Source: Kiloniellaceae bacterium (GTDB lineage Bacteria; Pseudomonadota; Alphaproteobacteria; Kiloniellales; J153). From it: DNA of 64,000 bases. Position 1 is the stretch's first letter, and each line of letters opens with the position of its first letter. Positions 61,428 to 64,000 of the stretch are shown piece after piece. Both the position numbers and the translations under genes were made by a program. The DNA is taken from assembly GCA_021776135.1 (NCBI GenBank), contig JAJFGL010000040.1:67967-131966 (forward strand). Direction: 5' to 3'. Below the pieces are notes generated by a model that ran no database searches, was not told where the DNA came from, and worked only from the letters and a program-made list of their open reading frames with translations.

Positions 61428-62225
61428 TTACGCACACGCGGCAATCGCCGAGGTTAGCGCATCGCGCATGTCTGGATCGTCGGTGATCGGCAACACGAGA
61501 GCGACCTGGCACGCTTCGCCGAGCGGTATGCCACGCGACACCAACTGACCCGCATGAACCAACATCCGGGTAGATGCACCCTCGTCCAGACCATGTCCTT
61601 TGAGGTTGCGGGAGCGCACCGCGATTTTGACGAGTTGGGCCGCCACTCTGCCGTCCACCCCTGATTCGTGGGCGACAATCTCAGCTTCCAGGTCCGCGGG
61701 TGGGTAAATGAAATCGATGGCCCCGAATCGTTGCTTGGTCGATTCCTTGAGATCCTTCAGAACGCTCTGGTATCCTGGGTTATATGAAATAACGACATAA
61801 AAATCGGGGTGCGCCTTGATGACTTCGTTCTTTTTCTCAAGCGGTAGAATACGGCGTTCATCCGTGAGCGAGTGAATAACCACCGTCGTGTCCTGGCGGG
61901 CCTCTACAATCTCATCGAGATAGCAGATTCCCCCGTGGCGTACGGCAAGCGTCAGCGGACCGTCGTTCCATACCGTCCCCTCGGCATCCAAGAGGAAACG
62001 GCCCACTAGATCAGAGGCCGTCATATCCTCGTGACAGGAAACGGTTAGTAGCGGCTTGCGTAATTTCCAAGCCATGTATTCGATGAAGCGCGTCTTGCCG
62101 GAGCCGGTCGGCCCTTTGAGCATCATCGGCATGCGGACGGTGAAGGCTGCTTCAAAGAGAGCAATCTCGTTACCTACCGCGCGGTAGTATGGCTCTTCGT
62201 CGATCCGGTAGTCGTCAAGTTTCAT
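61428..62225 (-). CDS. MoxR-type AAA+ ATPase (CbbQ/NirQ/NorQ group)
   Basis: 265 residues, one AAA+ module: Walker A GPTGSGKT near residue 38, Walker [14 protein letters not shown], sensor region VISYNPGYQ and an Arg-finger region [10 protein letters not shown]. These ATPases form hexamers and, with a VWA partner, remodel a client enzyme. It directly follows amiE (139-bp gap) and precedes the VWA gene. In Pseudomonas the amidase operon also carries an ATPase gene (amiB), so a link to amide use is credible. Confidence 0.92.
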   Translation of the reverse strand: MKLDDYRIDEEPYYRAVGNEIALFEAAFTVRMPMMLKGPTGSGKTRFIEYMAWKLRKPLLTVSCHEDMTASDLVGRFLLDAEGTVWNDGPLTLAVRHGGICYLDEIVEARQDTTVVIHSLTDERRILPLEKKNEVIKAHPDFYVVISYNPGYQSVLKDLKESTKQRFGAIDFIYPPADLEAEIVAHESGVDGRVAAQLVKIAVRSRNLKGHGLDEGASTRMLVHAGQLVSRGIPLGEACQVALVLPITDDPDMRDALTSAIAACA

Positions 62226-62364
62226 GCGACAAGGCTCGGTTAGGATTCGTGACGGCGTGCCGGCCAGGGCCGCCGCACATCATTCACGTTATTGGGGCGC
62301 TCCAGTTAGGCGCCGGGTTGCCCGTGGCGGGGCGTAATACGCCCGCGCCACAGGCTCAACGCGG

Positions 62365-63405
62365 TCAACGGTGCGTCGCGGTCTTCTGATTAGGAAGGCC
62401 CTCGATTGGACACTCGTCGGTGCCGACGGTCTCGCGGGTGATAGCCTCGACCATTTCGCGCGTGCCCTCGGGATCGGTGACCCATTTCTTGTAGAAATCG
62501 AATGGGCAAACCGCTTCGCCTTTCGAATCTTCGCCGGAATTTATCTGGCCCGTGTAGCCGCGATGCAGCAGCTTGAACAAATGGTTCTCGGACTGCATAT
62601 TGCGGCGCGCATCGCGGATCAACGAGGTCGAGATAGCGCCGTATTGTATGCCGTTCTCTTCCTCGGCGCATTCGCCGAGCGTCCGGCCATCGAAACCGAT
62701 GATCGCCGAGTGACCGAAATAGGAATAAACACCGTCAAAGCCGGACGCATTCGCCACCGCGACATAGACGTTATTGGTCCAAGCCATGGCTTTAGCCATG
62801 ACAATCTGCTGTTCCTTGGCCGGATACATGTAGCCCTGGCAGCGGACAATCAGCTCGGCGCCCTTCATGGCACAGTCGCGCCAGATTTCAGGGTAGTTGC
62901 CGTCATCGCAGATGATGAGGCTGACCTTCATGCCTTTCGGCCCCTCGGAAACATAGGTGCAGTTGCCCGGATACCAGCCCTCGATCGGCACCCAAGGCAT
63001 GATCTTGCGATATTTTTGAACGATTTCGCCCTTGTCGCTCATCAGGATAAGCGTGTTGTAAGGTGCTTTATTGGGGTGCTCCTCATGACGCTCTCCAGTC
63101 AGGGAGAATACGCCCCAGACTTTATTTCTTTTACAGGCCTCGGCGAAAATCTCGGTCTCTTCACCCGGGCAGGACGAGGCCGTTTCATACATCTCCTTCT
63201 CGTCGTACATGATCCCGTGAGTGCTGTATTCAGGGAAAATGACGAGATCCATGCCTGGAAGACCGATCTTCATGCCGTCGATCATACTGGCGATGTTTCG
63301 CGTGTTAGCGAGCACCTCTTCCCTGGTGTGGAGGCGCGGCATCTTGTAGTTGACGACCGCAACGCCAACCGTGTCTTTACTGCTTGATATATCGCCGTGG
63401 TACAT
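62365..63405 (-). CDS. amiE: Aliphatic amidase AmiE
   Basis: Nitrilase-fold enzyme that hydrolyses short aliphatic amides to the acid and ammonia. The length is 346 residues, the same as Pseudomonas AmiE, and the catalytic triad falls at identical positions: E59 (FPEYSTHG), K134 (YRKIMPWVP) and C166 ([14 protein letters not shown]). AGGAGG lies ideally before the ATG. It is 55 bp after the ABC ATPase gene and first of the amiE-MoxR-VWA-aquaporin run. Confidence 0.96.
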   Translation of the reverse strand: MYHGDISSSKDTVGVAVVNYKMPRLHTREEVLANTRNIASMIDGMKIGLPGMDLVIFPEYSTHGIMYDEKEMYETASSCPGEETEIFAEACKRNKVWGVFSLTGERHEEHPNKAPYNTLILMSDKGEIVQKYRKIMPWVPIEGWYPGNCTYVSEGPKGMKVSLIICDDGNYPEIWRDCAMKGAELIVRCQGYMYPAKEQQIVMAKAMAWTNNVYVAVANASGFDGVYSYFGHSAIIGFDGRTLGECAEEENGIQYGAISTSLIRDARRNMQSENHLFKLLHRGYTGQINSGEDSKGEAVCPFDFYKKWVTDPEGTREMVEAITRETVGTDECPIEGLPNQKTATHR

Positions 63406-63459
63406 GACTTCCTCCTAGTTGGTGGGTAGATTCTTCAAACTTCACCGCAATGCGCCCTT

Positions 63460-64000
63460 CTATACGGCCATATGCCGATGAACGAGATCGTCCGTCAGTT
63501 CGTTGACAGGTCCGCGTACCGAGATGCTGCCCCGTTCCATGAGCACGAAATTATGCGAGGCGCGCCGGGCAAGCTCGACGTTTTGCGCGACGAGTACGAC
63601 CGTCAGGCCGTGCTTCTGGTTGAGTTGGACAAGCACCTCTTCAATCTGCTCGACGATATTAGGCTGTATGCCTTCTGTCGGTTCATCGAGCAAGATCACT
63701 TTTGGGTCGGTGAGCAACGCACGAGCAATCGCCAGTTGTTGCTGTTGCCCACCCGAAAGGTTCCCACCGGGCCGGTTGAGGAAATCTTTGAGGTTGGGGA
63801 ACAGTTCGAACACCCACTCATTGATTTCGCCATTCCCCTTGGTGGTTGCGAAAGTTCCCATGAACAAGTTCTCGCGCACGGTGAACTTGGGAAGGATACC
63901 GCGCCCCTGCGGCACATAGCCGATGCCGGCTAATGCGCGATCGCTGGTATCCTGATCGTTGATCTCCTGCCCATCGAGCTTGATACTTCCGGTGACTCGG
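63460..64000 (-). CDS. UrtE/LivF-type ABC ATPase (cut by window end)
   Basis: 180 residues visible, missing the N-terminus with Walker A. The signature LSGGQQQQLAIARALL, Walker B VILLDEPTEGIQP and C-terminal HRHMAV are those of UrtE, the urea/short-chain amide branch of the branched-chain amino acid importer family (also FmdF). It is directly upstream of amiE on the same strand, so the transporter very likely imports amides or urea for AmiE. The remaining transporter genes should lie just beyond the window. Confidence 0.93.
   Translation of the reverse strand, partial: RVTGSIKLDGQEINDQDTSDRALAGIGYVPQGRGILPKFTVRENLFMGTFATTKGNGEINEWVFELFPNLKDFLNRPGGNLSGGQQQQLAIARALLTDPKVILLDEPTEGIQPNIVEQIEEVLVQLNQKHGLTVVLVAQNVELARRASHNFVLMERGSISVRGPVNELTDDLVHRHMAV

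Noticed and set aside
1-64000. CRISPR arrays, tRNA and rRNA genes, prophage genes
   Set aside because: No regularly spaced direct repeats, cloverleaf-like sequences or phage structural genes were recognised by eye. A tRNAscan or covariance search would settle the RNA genes.

Overview
The window looks like part of a chromosome from a high-GC, respiratory alphaproteobacterium, most likely of the Rhodospirillales type. The grounds are a narK1-narK2-narGHJ nitrate-respiration cluster under a Crp/FNR regulator, a PQQ/methylotroph-like alcohol oxidation cluster with a PqqA peptide of Methylobacterium type, many TTG/GTG starts, and several decayed IS6-family elements. No rRNA, tRNA or CRISPR array was seen. 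The genus is not determinable from this alone.

Layout. (1) 1-9.7 kb: membrane nitrate reductase (narG, narH, start of narJ) and two nitrate/nitrite transporters on the minus strand, divergent from a Crp/FNR regulator; two FNR-type boxes lie between them. (2) 9.7-25 kb: a dense polyphosphate/phosphate region. It holds a Nudix-SixA fusion, a second histidine phosphatase, a 2-phosphoglycerate-kinase-like protein, a ParA ATPase, a CYTH-CHAD protein, a Lys-rich small protein, a Na/Pi-PhoU transporter, polyphosphate kinase with a ~310-residue Ala/Lys-rich histone/phasin-like extension, a P-loop kinase next to an FHA-PPP phosphatase, and a Pit transporter with its DUF47 partner. A 186-bp MITE-like element with perfect ends sits in an intergenic repeat at 11.5 kb. 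(3) 25-31 kb: four consecutive CNNM/CorC-type membrane proteins in one operon. (4) 31-38.4 kb: a LacI regulator with two operators, an ABC importer and a GpdQ-like phosphodiesterase, bracketed by two directly oriented, decayed IS6 elements. (5) 38.5-45.8 kb: a PQQ alcohol dehydrogenase with a lanthanide-type Asp, cytochrome c4, an ankyrin protein, a broken ATPase-permease gene, pqqA, a beta-propeller and a binding protein, i.e. a PQQ-dependent alcohol catabolism module. (6) 46-54.2 kb: a stressosome module (RsbR with a FixL-like PAS, RsbS, RsbT, an RsbT/RsbX-like fusion) run together with two histidine kinases and five receiver domains. (7) 54.2-55.6 kb: a small graveyard of nested transposase remnants. 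(8) 55.6-64 kb: short-chain amide use: amidase, DMT exporter, aquaporin, CbbO-like VWA protein, CbbQ/MoxR ATPase, aliphatic amidase AmiE and a UrtE/LivF-type ATPase cut by the window end.

The most promising undescribed biology is the polyphosphate region. A ParA partitioning ATPase is encoded between polyphosphate-binding CHAD and metabolite-kinase genes, and the nearby polyphosphate kinase carries a nucleoid-protein-like tail, which suggests active positioning or segregation of polyphosphate granules. Second are the stressosome wired to a multi-receiver phosphorelay with a probable haem-PAS sensor, and the MoxR-VWA pair attached to an amidase/aquaporin operon instead of Rubisco or NO reductase.
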